Below, piece by piece: positions 6,559-17,757 of a stretch of 64,000 nucleotides of DNA. Both the position numbers and the translations under genes were made by a program. Every line of letters starts with the position of its first letter. The stretch's first letter is position 1. Origin of the DNA: Candidatus Gastranaerophilales bacterium (GTDB taxonomy: Bacteria > Cyanobacteriota > Vampirovibrionia > Gastranaerophilales > Gastranaerophilaceae); contig CALUVE010000003.1 in assembly GCA_944324135.1 (NCBI GenBank), forward strand, positions 47,135 to 111,134. The letters run 5' to 3'. The notes beneath the pieces were generated by a model that saw only the letters and a program-made list of their open reading frames with translations, was not told the DNA's origin and searched no databases.

Positions 6559-7311
6559 TTACTCCATAAGTTTTGTCATAATCATAGGTTCGTCATCCGT
6601 TGCAAGAACCGTATGTTCAAAGTGCGCTGAGGCTTTGTTATCGGCTGTGCTGACAGTCCATTCATCAGCAGCTACTACGACTTCATCACATCCAAGGTTA
6701 AGCATCGGTTCTATTGCAATCACATATCCCTGTTTAATCAGAGTATGGTCGCCGACCCTGTAATTATAAAGGAAAGGCTCTTCATGCATAGTTCTGCCGA
6801 CTCCGTGCCCGCCGTATTGTCTTACAATTCCATAGTGTTCACGGTTTGCAACGGCTTCAATCGCGCCTGATATGTCATCCAGAACATTACCGGCGCGCAT
6901 TTGTGCAATCCCTGCATAAAGTGCTTCTTCAGTAACTTTCATAAGTTTTTGTTTTTCTTCGGAAATTTTTCCGACTGCGTAAGTCCACGCGCTGTCTCCG
7001 ACAAATCCGCCGTATGTTGCTCCGACATCAATACTTATGATGTCTCCCTCTTTCAGGATTACATCGGCAGACGGAATCCCGTGTACGACCTGTTCATTTA
7101 TAGAAGTGCATATAGAGCCCGGAAAACCTTGATATCCTAAAAATGTCGGTATTGCGCGGTTTTCTTTTATAACTTTAGTTGCAATGCTGTCGAGTTCCAG
7201 CGTACTTATACCTGGTTCTACAACTTCTTTCATTTTTTGGTGAACAAGGGCTACGATATGTCCTGCGTGTCGTAATCTTTTTATATCGTCTTTTGATTTT
7301 CTGTTAATCAT
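6559..7311 (-). CDS. map: Methionine aminopeptidase, type I
   Basis: Removes the initiator Met from nascent proteins; a cytosolic dinuclear metalloenzyme. Metal ligands of the family are visible: Asp in SIDVGATYGGFVGDSAWT, His in GGHGVGRTMHEEP, Glu in AIEPML and Glu in HFEHTVLAT. HGIPSADVILKEGDI is also typical. The ATG at 7311 is chosen because GGTG lies just upstream; an in-frame start at 7344 would overlap adk. The product is 250 residues, normal for the type. adk precedes it by 16 bp, the adk-map pairing known from many ribosomal-protein operons. Confidence 0.95.
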   Translation of the reverse strand: MINRKSKDDIKRLRHAGHIVALVHQKMKEVVEPGISTLELDSIATKVIKENRAIPTFLGYQGFPGSICTSINEQVVHGIPSADVILKEGDIISIDVGATYGGFVGDSAWTYAVGKISEEKQKLMKVTEEALYAGIAQMRAGNVLDDISGAIEAVANREHYGIVRQYGGHGVGRTMHEEPFLYNYRVGDHTLIKQGYVIAIEPMLNLGCDEVVVAADEWTVSTADNKASAHFEHTVLATDDEPMIMTKLME

Positions 7312-7327
7312 ATTTTCACCGTTAAAA

Positions 7328-7987
7328 CTATCTGATAACTTCAAGCAATCTTTCCCATACGGTTTCTATATCACCGTTGGCATCTATGCTTTTGAGAACG
7401 CCTTTATTTTTGTAGTAATCAATAAGAGGCGCAGTTTCGTTGTTGTATGTGTCAAATCTTGCCTGAGCGACTTCTCTTGTATCGTCTTTGCGTTGAGTCA
7501 ATTGAGCACCGCATTTGTCACAGGTGTTTTCTTTTTTCGGCGCTTTGAAAGCAAGGTTATAAATCTCTCCGCATACGGGGCAAGAACGACGGTTCACAAT
7601 TCTTTCAACAAGAATACTTGTATCAATGTCAAAATATACTGCAATAAATTTCGTGTCAGTATTTTTATCAATTTCCGCGTTCATTTTTTCAAGTTCGTCG
7701 GCCTGTTCAACGCTTCGTGGAAAACCGTCGAGGATATAGCCGTTTTTGCAATCTTCTTGAGAGAGTCGGTTTTTGATGATTCTGGAAACTAATTCAACAG
7801 GTACAAGCTGACCTTTATCAATGTATGATTTAGCCTCTTTACCGGCTTCAGTTTCGCCTTTAATTTCAGCTCTCAAAAGTGAGCCTGTGTCTACGTGCGG
7901 AAAGTTTAAATATTCTGCAAGTCTGTTAGTTTGTGTACCTTTGCCGCAAGCTGGCGGTCCTAAAAAAATAAGTTCTTTTTTGGTCAT
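7328..7987 (-). CDS. adk: Adenylate kinase with zinc-type lid
   Basis: Interconverts ATP + AMP and two ADP. The P-loop is GPPACGKGTQ (residues 10-19); FPHVDTGSLLR and GYILDGFPRSVEQA are the AMP-binding motifs; the long LID domain contains RRSCPVCGEIY and CDKCGAQL, four Cys that should bind zinc as in Gram-positive adenylate kinases. DTREVAQARFDTYNNETAPLIDYY closes the fold. The length of 219 residues is typical. It follows gyrB by 27 bp and precedes map. Confidence 0.96.
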   Translation of the reverse strand: MTKKELIFLGPPACGKGTQTNRLAEYLNFPHVDTGSLLRAEIKGETEAGKEAKSYIDKGQLVPVELVSRIIKNRLSQEDCKNGYILDGFPRSVEQADELEKMNAEIDKNTDTKFIAVYFDIDTSILVERIVNRRSCPVCGEIYNLAFKAPKKENTCDKCGAQLTQRKDDTREVAQARFDTYNNETAPLIDYYKNKGVLKSIDANGDIETVWERLLEVIR

Positions 7988-8014
7988 TTGGTATCTCTCT
8001 TTCGTATTGTACGT

Positions 8015-10609
<2,595 letters not shown>

Positions 10610-10723
10610 TCAAAATTATTTCCCTTTATTACAAAATATTGCCGCCTGTGATTAACTCGGGTGATGATTTATTTTTTCGGGCTGCCAATTTATGATTAAG
10701 CTGTGAAAATAAAGGAGTTTTTT

Positions 10724-11014
10724 ATGTCTAAATCTATTTCAAAATCTATTTACAAAATTGCAGAAAAAGTTGATTCCAATAAAATCATAGTATTCACAAA
10801 TCATTTAAAAATTGACGGCGATTTATTTATGAAAGACGGCAGGTGCGAAGAGTGCCACGAAGACATTCTTTCGTTACAAAATGCGCTTGTCTGCAGATTG
10901 AATGATTACTGTGTGTGCGAAGATGACGAATGCAAATGCAACGATTATGTCTGTTTCAAATATGATTGGCTGAATGTGGCAATTTCTGATATTGTGGCGT
11001 ACAGTATTGTGTAA
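10724..11014 (+). CDS. Small Cys-rich protein of unknown function
   Basis: A 96-residue acidic protein with ten Cys, arranged as CEECHED near residue 47, then CRLNDYCVCEDDECKCNDYVC around 62-82. The closely spaced Cys suggest metal binding or a disulfide-rich module, but there is no signal peptide, so a cytosolic metal site is more likely. The start is set by AAAGGAG at 10711-10717; an upstream GTG at 10703 is less likely. I do not recognise a family. It stands alone between the divergent gyrB operon and the convergent 11052-11525 gene. Confidence 0.6.
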   Translation: MSKSISKSIYKIAEKVDSNKIIVFTNHLKIDGDLFMKDGRCEECHEDILSLQNALVCRLNDYCVCEDDECKCNDYVCFKYDWLNVAISDIVAYSIV

Positions 11015-11051
11015 AATCAGGCATCGTACATACGCTGCACACCGTCGATTT

Positions 11052-11525
11052 TTAAGATTTTATAAATTCCGATATAATCCAGAATATTACAATTAAGAGT
11101 ATTAGGAGTTCATAACCGGTTGCAAACGGTTCTTTGTATTCTTCTGCATTTATATCTAATTTTATATGTTTGCCAAGTTCAACAAGGTATTTATGTAAGG
11201 TTTTTCGTCTTATTGTCGGAATTTTAACATGTGAATCATCTCGCAGTGTAATAATTATTGCGTCATAATTTAATCTTGAGCAAGCGCCGCCAGCGAAAAA
11301 TCGTGTTGAAACTTCCACGTCCGATGTATTCAAATGTATCTGTACATCCTTGATATCAGTATATTTTACATCCTGTCCGTTAAATTTTAATGAGTTTTCT
11401 CCAAAAATGGGGGCATCAATCAAATATTTTGTCAGGTTTTTGTAAACGTGACAAATTTTTTTGATTAATATCACTCCGACAAGAATAACACCTATACATA
11501 AAAATATCTGTATAGGCTGCAGCAC
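11052..11525 (-). CDS. Membrane protein with PH-like domain
   Basis: A 157-residue protein with one hydrophobic segment at each end (about residues 5-25 and 137-155) and a soluble middle. The middle contains GENSLKFNGQDVKYTDIKDVQIHL and the basic HVKIPTIRRKTLHKYLVEL, a layout seen in bacterial PH-like membrane proteins. The GTG start overlaps the stop of the HD-GYP-like gene by one base (TAGTG), so the two are translationally coupled. A partnership in one signalling module is inferred. No precise family is recognised. Confidence 0.55.
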   Translation of the reverse strand: MLQPIQIFLCIGVILVGVILIKKICHVYKNLTKYLIDAPIFGENSLKFNGQDVKYTDIKDVQIHLNTSDVEVSTRFFAGGACSRLNYDAIIITLRDDSHVKIPTIRRKTLHKYLVELGKHIKLDINAEEYKEPFATGYELLILLIVIFWIISEFIKS

Positions 11526-12769
11526 TAATTTTCTCCTGCGACTTTTGCAAGAGCCTCAGCAACAACCGGATCCCATTTTGAGCCGGATTCTGATTTGATA
11601 ATCTCTAAGGCTTTTTCTTTATCCATAGCTTTTCTGTATGGTCTGTCAGAAGTCATTGCGCTATAGGCATCAGCTGCTGCAATGATTCTTGAGCCGAACG
11701 GGATGGACTGCCCTTTGAGTCCTTCAGGTTCGCCGGAGCCGTCAAATCTTTCTTTCTGATAAGTAATATACGGTACAACTTCTGAAAGGAAGTTTATGTT
11801 CATCAAGAGGTTGACCCCGAGGTTTGCGTGTTCTTGAATTTTTTTGAAATCTTCGTCAGACAATTTGCCGTGGGTTGCAAAGATACTTTCAGGCAGCGTA
11901 ATTTTGCCGATATTCTGGAGCAAGCCTGCATAGTATATCAAATCTGTTGTTTTTTCGTTCAAACCAAGCTCGCGGCATATCTTGCGTGCAAGTTCTGCTG
12001 TGTTTTTGGAGTGTGAAACTTTGTACTGACCTTTTGTGTCAACGGCTGAGGCAAGTCTTTCAACAAAGAACTGCTGGTAATCGCACAGGTCGCCGATGAG
12101 TGCAGTGAGTTCAGCTCTGGAATGCTGCAGGTCTGTGATATCTGATTCAGAATTTTCTATGAGTTTGTTAACTATATCAATTTCTTTTTGTAATGCAATT
12201 GATGTTGCAAGCAGGTTGGCTATGCTTTCTACAAGTGTCAGATATTCAGGGATGATTTCTTTTGAATTGATAATATCAATAGCTCCGATGAGGCTTGTTC
12301 CGCTGAACATAGGTATGACTGTACGGTTGCGGAGTTTCTGGGTTTCTTTTGTTTTGAAATCTTCCGGTTTGAATATAAATCTGGCACTCTTGCCGTCTGA
12401 TGAACCTGCGTGGCTGAATACGTTTTCTCTAATTATGTAAATATTACAAATCTTTTCTTCAATCATTTGCGTAATGGTATATGCAATTGAATTGAATACG
12501 GCAGTTTCCTGCTGAGGGTCAAAGTTTAGTACGCAGAGTGTTTTGTCCAGTGAATATATAGAGATAAGTTCTTTCAGCTGGTTTATTAGACCGGCTTTTT
12601 TGTCATGGCTTTTTGCTCCGATTTTTTTAGCTAAATCTTCTGAAATTAAATGCTCAGAGAGAAAATCTCCAAGATTCAGCGCAAAAATTTCTTCAATCGG
12701 ATCGCCGTCTATCAGGTTTTCTGATTGGCTAAATAAAGACACTCCGTTTTTGATATCATCTTTGTTCAT
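11525..12769 (-). CDS. GAF plus degenerate HD-GYP domain protein
   Basis: A 414-residue soluble protein with a GAF-like region (about 60-195), a short coil and an HD-GYP-type domain (about 235-410). In active HD-GYP enzymes, which hydrolyse cyclic di-GMP, the metal-binding pair reads HDIGK and a later stretch reads HHE...GYP. Here the first reads LLQNIGK, the second reads ITYQKERFDGSGEP, and GYP is GEP. The surrounding framework is well kept (SIPFGSRIIAAADAYSAMTSDRPYR). The fold is therefore probably intact and catalysis lost, suggesting a sensor or binding role. AAGGA precedes the ATG. Confidence 0.75.
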   Translation of the reverse strand: MNKDDIKNGVSLFSQSENLIDGDPIEEIFALNLGDFLSEHLISEDLAKKIGAKSHDKKAGLINQLKELISIYSLDKTLCVLNFDPQQETAVFNSIAYTITQMIEEKICNIYIIRENVFSHAGSSDGKSARFIFKPEDFKTKETQKLRNRTVIPMFSGTSLIGAIDIINSKEIIPEYLTLVESIANLLATSIALQKEIDIVNKLIENSESDITDLQHSRAELTALIGDLCDYQQFFVERLASAVDTKGQYKVSHSKNTAELARKICRELGLNEKTTDLIYYAGLLQNIGKITLPESIFATHGKLSDEDFKKIQEHANLGVNLLMNINFLSEVVPYITYQKERFDGSGEPEGLKGQSIPFGSRIIAAADAYSAMTSDRPYRKAMDKEKALEIIKSESGSKWDPVVAEALAKVAGEN

Positions 12770-12858
12770 TAAAATTAATCCTTTACTCTACATACATGAC
12801 CTTCATGTATATATACGGCATGACATGGAAAAAACTTTAATGATTTTTACAAAAATTC

Positions 12859-12892
12859 ATACTTTAGTATGGGAAAGTTCAAACTAAAGTAT
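12859..12892. repeat. 10-bp inverted repeat upstream of the HD-GYP-like gene
   Basis: ATACTTTAGT (12859-12868) and ACTAAAGTAT (12883-12892) are exact reverse complements separated by 14 nt, placed in the upstream region of the 12769 start. It could be an operator; function is not known. Confidence 0.4.
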
Positions 12893-12896
12893 ATGA

Positions 12897-13370
12897 TTAA
12901 TAACCTATGGCCCAGTTAAACGGGGTTGAAAAATCTTTTTTCGGGGTTACTGTGACGTCAGAATTTATAGCTTGAACTTCGATTACTTTGTCAGCTTTTT
13001 GGAGTGTATTATTCTGGGTCATTCTGGTATCAACATTGTTGAAAGATTTAAGTCTTTCCAAATTGGTTTCCAACTCTGCGTTTTCATCATTAAGAGCAAT
13101 AATCTGTCTGTTAAGTGTATTGAGACGGAGTTCATGAGTCATGGAAAAATAGTAGCTTACAAAAGCCAGCACAACAAGCACGCCTAATAATCCGCATAAA
13201 GTTGTATTGACCTTTCTGATTGCCATAGCCTTAATTGAAATCTCCATCTGTTTTTGTTTCGGGAAGTACCCTTCTATTACTGGATTTTCTTCCCTTATCG
13301 GATTTTCTGCGTATCCGGATTGTTCATAAGAATATATAAGTTCTTCTTGTATTACTCTAGCTGTATTCAA
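12897..13370 (-). CDS. ftsL: FtsL-like cell division protein
   Basis: A 157-residue bitopic membrane protein: a 50-residue cytoplasmic tail, one membrane span (CGLLGVLVVLAFVSYYF, about 58-75) and a leucine-zipper-like extracytoplasmic coil (TLNRQIIALNDENAELETNLERLKSFN) followed by VIEVQA. This architecture and the position directly after rsmH match FtsL of the divisome, which bridges FtsB and FtsW/FtsI. Sequence is poorly conserved in this family, so the call rests on layout and synteny. A TTG start with GGGGA upstream is used. ftsI and the mur genes do not follow in this window. Confidence 0.6.
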   Translation of the reverse strand: MNTARVIQEELIYSYEQSGYAENPIREENPVIEGYFPKQKQMEISIKAMAIRKVNTTLCGLLGVLVVLAFVSYYFSMTHELRLNTLNRQIIALNDENAELETNLERLKSFNNVDTRMTQNNTLQKADKVIEVQAINSDVTVTPKKDFSTPFNWAIGY

Positions 13371-13408
13371 TTTTTTCTGTCCCCAATTGTCTTTAAAACA
13401 GGCTGCCG

Positions 13409-14344
13409 CTAAGCTTCATTAATACATCTTGCAATTCTTAATTTGGCACTTCTTGACGGCGGATTTTCTTTAATCTCCTTATCACTCGCTGTTATCGGTT
13501 TTTTATTAACCAGTTCCAACCTTGGTGGCGGGCATGTGCAAATCATTTGATTTTTTTCGCAATGACACCGCTGCGAGTGGTATTTGAATAAGTTTTTCAC
13601 TATTCTGTCTTCCAATGAATGAAAACTTATTACACTTATTATACCACCTGTTGCCATCAAATCCAACACATCATTCAATGTATTTTTTACATTTGTTAAC
13701 TCATGGTTAACTTCAATTCTTATCGCCTGAAACACACGTGTTGCGGGGTGAATGCTGCTTTTTATCTTCGGGGTGCAATTTTTTATCAAATCGGCTAATT
13801 CGGTTGTAGTTTCTATCTTTTTAAGCTTTCTTTGTTCCACTATTTTTTTTGCAATTCTTTTGGAAAATCTTTCTTCTCCGTATTCGGAAAAAATTCTGAC
13901 CAAATCGTCTTCTCTGTAAGTGTTTACGACATCGTACGCCGTAAATTCTGCATCTGTGTCAAAACGCATATCAAGCGGGGCTTCTTTTGAAAACGAAAAA
14001 CCTCTTTCTGCCTTGTCAAACTGGTGATATGAGGCGCCGAGGTCAAACAGTACTCCGCCTGTAATTTTACTTATCCCGAGTTCTTGTAACACTTTTTTAA
14101 TATTTGTGTATGAGGATTTTACAATTGTTAAGTTTTTGTAATCTTTAAGCCTTTCTGACGCAGCCAGAATAGCTTCGTTATCGATGTCAAAGGCAATCAG
14201 TCTGCCGTTGGGCTGAATTCTCTGCAGAATAAGTTCGCTGTGCCCTCCGCCTCCAAGGGTACAATCCACATAAACAAGACCGTCTTTGCATTCCAGCGCA
14301 TCGACAGCCTCATTTTTCATTACTGTATAGTGCTTAAATTCCAT
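13409..14344 (-). CDS. rsmH: 16S rRNA (cytosine1402-N4)-methyltransferase
   Basis: RsmH (MraW) methylates C1402 in the decoding centre using S-adenosylmethionine. The SAM motif VDCTLGGGGHSELIL is at residues about 27-41; GVLFDLGASYHQFDKAERGFSF and PLDMRFD are family signatures; ARIKAIR-like TRVFQAIRIEVNHEL and ISFHSLEDRIVK lie in the C-terminal half. A Cys-rich insert (RCHCEKNQMICTCPPP) is typical. ATG at 14344 is used over a TTG two codons upstream. It follows the small 14366-14614 gene and precedes the ftsL-like gene; mraZ is absent. Confidence 0.95.
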   Translation of the reverse strand: MEFKHYTVMKNEAVDALECKDGLVYVDCTLGGGGHSELILQRIQPNGRLIAFDIDNEAILAASERLKDYKNLTIVKSSYTNIKKVLQELGISKITGGVLFDLGASYHQFDKAERGFSFSKEAPLDMRFDTDAEFTAYDVVNTYREDDLVRIFSEYGEERFSKRIAKKIVEQRKLKKIETTTELADLIKNCTPKIKSSIHPATRVFQAIRIEVNHELTNVKNTLNDVLDLMATGGIISVISFHSLEDRIVKNLFKYHSQRCHCEKNQMICTCPPPRLELVNKKPITASDKEIKENPPSRSAKLRIARCINEA

Positions 14345-14365
14345 AAGCAAATTTTATCATAAAAC

Positions 14366-14614
14366 TTAGTATTTTATAAATCCGTCCGCGCCGGATTTGT
14401 CATAAATCTCAATAAATTTTTTGTATGTATAAACTTCCGTGTTTTCGCTTCTTCTGGTATCAAGAATCACGATTTTGCCGCCGGCAGCACGCTTATCCAG
14501 AGTTGATATAAAGTTAATCATATCTGTGATATAGTTTTTGTCCGCAAGTTCGTCAAAAGTGATACTCTTCATAAATCTGAAGTCATTCGCATCAAATTTT
14601 CTTGTTGATTCCAT
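14366..14614 (-). CDS. Small protein of unknown function upstream of rsmH
   Basis: An 82-residue protein beginning MESTRKFDANDFRFMKSITFDEL. It has alternating charged and hydrophobic stretches with ISTLDKRAAGGKIVILDTRR in the middle, no signal peptide and no recognised motif. The ATG at 14614 has AGGAG seven bases upstream, which decides against a longer reading to 14692. It takes the position where mraZ often lies, 21 bp before rsmH, but does not resemble MraZ. Cotranscription with rsmH and the ftsL-like gene is likely. Confidence 0.55.
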   Translation of the reverse strand: MESTRKFDANDFRFMKSITFDELADKNYITDMINFISTLDKRAAGGKIVILDTRRSENTEVYTYKKFIEIYDKSGADGFIKY

Positions 14615-14735
14615 AAAAATACTCCTGTTTAAATACACAACATGTATGCCAGTTGTTACGGCAATACTTCGCAGAAACTTTAATATTTGCACTCTATTGT
14701 TACAAAACTGTTACAATAAAAGCCGCAAAAGTATG

Positions 14736-14784
14736 CAAAAAAAATTCTTCGCATTCGCTTAACATAGCGAGTGGTGCGAAGAAT
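14736..14784 (-). terminator. Terminator of gltX
   Basis: On the minus strand ATTCTTCGCA pairs with TGCGAAGAAT (14775-14784 with 14744-14753), with an internal CGCT/AGCG extension, and eight U follow. It lies 28 bp past the gltX stop. Confidence 0.85.
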
Positions 14785-14811
14785 CTTTTTGTTTTTTTAT
14801 ATAATTCAAAA

Positions 14812-16284
14812 TTAAACAGGCTGTTTAATTGCGCTTTCAATACGTCTAAGGGATTTTTCTTTGCCGAGGATTGCAAGAATTGCAGTCATATCAGCCCCGC
14901 AGGTTCTGCCGGTAACTGCTGCTCTAACTGCCCACATTGTGACTTTCGGCTTGATACCCAGTTCTTTAAACTGAGCACGGAATGCTTCAAGTTTTTCGTG
15001 GAGAGTTTCTTCGTCAAAGCTCCAGTCTTTTGACTGTTTTACAAATTCTTTCAGAACATTTTGTGCGACTTCCGTATCAAGAATTTCTGCTTGAACTTTC
15101 GGTTCAACTTCTACATCTTCCCCGAAGAAATACGGTACTGCATCTGTTATATCAGAAAGCAATGTCAACGGCTCGCGAGTGATTTCAACCATTCTTGTGT
15201 ATTGTGCATCTGTGAGTTCATTCAGATTGTATTTTGTAAGATAAGGTTTCAATCTTTCTTTCAATTCTTCAATCGGGAGCATTTTGATGTAGTGGCTGTT
15301 CATCCAGTTCAATTTGTCATATTCAAAGATTGAATTTGATGAAGAAACATCGTTGATTCTGAAGTCTTGAGCGATTTCATCAACGGTTTTAATTTCTTTG
15401 CCGTCGGACGGAGACCAGCCCAGAAGTGCTACAAAGTTAATCAAAGCATCTGTGAGGTATCCTTTTTCTACAAATTCTGATACTGCTGTTGCCCCGTGGC
15501 GTTTAGAAAGTTTGCTTCTGTCCGGTGCTAGAATCATACCGAGGTGTCCGAATCTTGGAACTTCTGCGCCGAGAGCTTCAAATATCAAAATTTGTTTGAA
15601 AGTATTGGAAATATGGTCCTCCCCTCTGATTACATGAGAAATTTTCATCAGCATATCATCAATTACAACTGCAAAGTTGTAAGTCGGGGTGCCGTTTGAT
15701 TTCATTATTACAAAATCGCCCAGAAGAGCTGTGTCCATGTGTAATTCGCCTTTTACAAGGTCGTCAAATTTTAATATTGTTGAATCGTGGAAAGCTTTTT
15801 GGGCTTTTGCAATATTAAATCTGATAGCAGGTTTTCTGCCCTCTGCGCGTAATTTTTCCTTTTCCGCTTCTGTTAGGTTTTCACATTTTTTAGAATAAAC
15901 ATAAGGCTTTTTATTCTGGGTTGCGAGTTCTTTTTCAGCCTCGAGTTCTTCCGGTGTGCAGAAGCACTCGTATGCAAAGCCTTTGTCTAAAAGCATTTGT
16001 GCATATTTAGGGTAGATGTCGAATCTTTGAGACTGTGTGTATGGGCCGTAAGGTCCGCCGACGTCTGGCCCCTCATCCCAGTTGAGCCCGAGAGCTTTCA
16101 GGCTGTCAAAGATGTTATCAATATATTCCTGGCTTGTGCGTTCTGCGTCAGTATCTTCAATTCTTAAAACAAATTTGCCGTTATTTTTCTTTGCAAATAA
16201 ATAGTTGAACAGAGCTGTTCTTGCTGTTCCAACGTGTAAATTACCGCTTGGTGACGGTGCTATTCTGACTCTAACTTCTGACAT
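14812..16284 (-). CDS. gltX: Glutamate-tRNA ligase
   Basis: Class I aminoacyl-tRNA synthetase that charges tRNA-Glu. The HIGH-type motif is SPSGNLHVGTARTALFNYLFA (residues 11-31), RIEDTDAERTSQEY follows, GEDHISNTFKQILI is the active-site helix, and the KMSKS loop reads DRSKLSKRHGAT. The C-terminal anticodon-binding part includes KVTMWAVRAAVTGRT. At 490 residues it is a normal bacterial GltX. Because gatB is also present at 27.4 kb, this enzyme may be non-discriminating and feed the amidotransferase route for Gln-tRNA; that is inference. Confidence 0.96.
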   Translation of the reverse strand: MSEVRVRIAPSPSGNLHVGTARTALFNYLFAKKNNGKFVLRIEDTDAERTSQEYIDNIFDSLKALGLNWDEGPDVGGPYGPYTQSQRFDIYPKYAQMLLDKGFAYECFCTPEELEAEKELATQNKKPYVYSKKCENLTEAEKEKLRAEGRKPAIRFNIAKAQKAFHDSTILKFDDLVKGELHMDTALLGDFVIMKSNGTPTYNFAVVIDDMLMKISHVIRGEDHISNTFKQILIFEALGAEVPRFGHLGMILAPDRSKLSKRHGATAVSEFVEKGYLTDALINFVALLGWSPSDGKEIKTVDEIAQDFRINDVSSSNSIFEYDKLNWMNSHYIKMLPIEELKERLKPYLTKYNLNELTDAQYTRMVEITREPLTLLSDITDAVPYFFGEDVEVEPKVQAEILDTEVAQNVLKEFVKQSKDWSFDEETLHEKLEAFRAQFKELGIKPKVTMWAVRAAVTGRTCGADMTAILAILGKEKSLRRIESAIKQPV

Positions 16285-16427
16285 TTTAATAATCCTTCTT
16301 TCTTATTTATAAATCAGCATTATTAAAATATCACGCACATATTTTTATTTCAAGTTTAAAGATAGAACCTCAGCCGGTATATAACTACTTATACAATATT
16401 TTTATTAATTTAATCCAAATTAAGGAG

Positions 16428-16455
16428 TTGCCAAAGGTACTTTTGCGTTTAAAAT
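16428..16455 (+). promoter_or_regulatory. Promoter directly before the 16464 start
   Basis: TTGCCA (16428-16433) and TAAAAT (16450-16455) are 16 bp apart. The ATG lies 8 nt after the -10 box, leaving almost no leader. Confidence 0.55.
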
Positions 16456-16463
16456 ATTAATGT

Positions 16464-17225
16464 ATGAGAAGAGTTTTGCTAGGTATATTTTTAATGGTAT
16501 TTGCTGTTCTTCCCTGTTATTCGTATCAGGAAGATATTTTGCAGAATATTTTTATAACCGATGTTCCAGAGCCTGCCGAAACTCCTAAAACAGCGGACGA
16601 AATACAAACCCTGCGCGGTTATGCAGAATATATCGACGGAGAGGAAGAGCTTTACCTGACGGATGATGACGGAAAATTTGTCCTGAACCTGAAAGAACCT
16701 CAGAAAATCGAGTCTGAAAGCCTGCTGGATAAATCACAGCCGGTAGTTCCTGACAGGAGTCTTGCTGCTTATTCCAAATTCGCTTCGGAAGAATACAGGG
16801 TAACTGATTTTAATAATAAGAATACTGAAAAAATCGGAAATTTCTCTTTCGGAACAAGATACAGTTCAAGTATTTCTACTACCCAGCTGGAAAGGGAAAC
16901 AGCTCTGTTCACGAGGTATGAGTATAAAAATTTTGCCCTGAATACTTCTTATAAAAAAACTCTCGGTACAACAGGCGGAATTTATTATGACAATGTTTAT
17001 CTTACACCTGAGTATAAGCTGAATAATTTCTTCACCCTGAAAGACGAAATGTCTTATGACCCGATTAGAAACCGGCGTAAAAATTCATTTGTTCTTTCGG
17101 TCAATCCTTTTGGGAATACGGATTATGACAGGATGAACCTTGAAGTTAAGGCAGGCAATACTTATGACCAGTATAATTCTCTGGTCAGAACCCAATTTGA
17201 ATTTAATACTAAATTCAAATTTTAA
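16464..17225 (+). CDS. Secreted outer-membrane barrel-like protein
   Basis: A 253-residue protein with a signal peptide (MRRVLLGIFLMVFAVLPCYSY) and an acidic linker to about residue 120. The remainder is a run of alternating hydrophobic/aromatic strands (NFSFGTRYSSSIS, YEYKNFALNTSYKKTLG, YLTPEYKLNNFFTLKDEMSYD, SFVLSVNPFG, QFEFNTKFKF). The C-terminal residue is Phe, as in most outer membrane barrels recognised by BamA. An outer-membrane location is inferred. The mRNA is probably leaderless. No specific family is recognised. Confidence 0.65.
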   Translation: MRRVLLGIFLMVFAVLPCYSYQEDILQNIFITDVPEPAETPKTADEIQTLRGYAEYIDGEEELYLTDDDGKFVLNLKEPQKIESESLLDKSQPVVPDRSLAAYSKFASEEYRVTDFNNKNTEKIGNFSFGTRYSSSISTTQLERETALFTRYEYKNFALNTSYKKTLGTTGGIYYDNVYLTPEYKLNNFFTLKDEMSYDPIRNRRKNSFVLSVNPFGNTDYDRMNLEVKAGNTYDQYNSLVRTQFEFNTKFKF

Positions 17226-17302
17226 AATTGTAAAACTTTGCAAAGTTAATTGTATATAGTCTTAAATTAGTTTATAATCTTTATTATAAAAGAGGTATAA
17301 AA

Positions 17303-17743
17303 GTGTCAGAAACTGAAAATAATACAGAGCAGGGAGAAATTTCCGCTCAGGAAAATCCAAAACATAAAAAAGCTAACAGAAAAACTAAGTTTTATTATTC
17401 TTTTCTGACGCTGGTATTACTTTTGTGTATTGTTCAGATAGGTTTTGGTACTGTTCTTAATATTTCCAAGACAATTTCAAATACATCAAAAATTAAAACA
17501 ATGGAACATATTCTGGATAATGCTGAGGCTTATAACGGACATTTGAAAAAAGAAATAAAACTTTTCTCAACAGACAAAACACTTGAGGGTATTGCAAGAA
17601 ATAATCTTAAAATGGCGGGCGAAGACGAAGTTCTTGTTATTATTAATGAAAATAAAGATGAGACATCTGACGGAAAAACTTCAAAAGGCAGGTTCTCAAA
17701 GTCCAATAATGCGGGAGTTCCATCTACGGAAACAGGTATATAA
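17303..17743 (+). CDS. Septum formation initiator (FtsB/DivIC-like) protein
   Basis: A 146-residue bitopic protein. A charged 28-residue cytoplasmic tail is followed by a membrane span (FYYSFLTLVLLLCIVQIGFG, about 30-50), a short helix (TSKIKTMEHILDNAEAYNGHLKKEI) and the motif LEGIARNNLKMAGEDEVLVI. That last pattern (E-x-x-A-R-x-x-L-x-M-x-x-x-x-E) is the hallmark of the FtsB/DivIC family, which pairs with FtsL in the divisome. The GTG start has AGAGG upstream. The TPR gene follows after 14 bp. Confidence 0.7.
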   Translation: MSETENNTEQGEISAQENPKHKKANRKTKFYYSFLTLVLLLCIVQIGFGTVLNISKTISNTSKIKTMEHILDNAEAYNGHLKKEIKLFSTDKTLEGIARNNLKMAGEDEVLVIINENKDETSDGKTSKGRFSKSNNAGVPSTETGI

Positions 17744-17757
17744 AATACGGAGCGGAT

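Noticed and set aside
11013..11058. AAAATC...GATTTT pairing between convergent genes as a terminator
   Set aside because: Only six outer pairs match and the inner part does not, so it is too weak to annotate.
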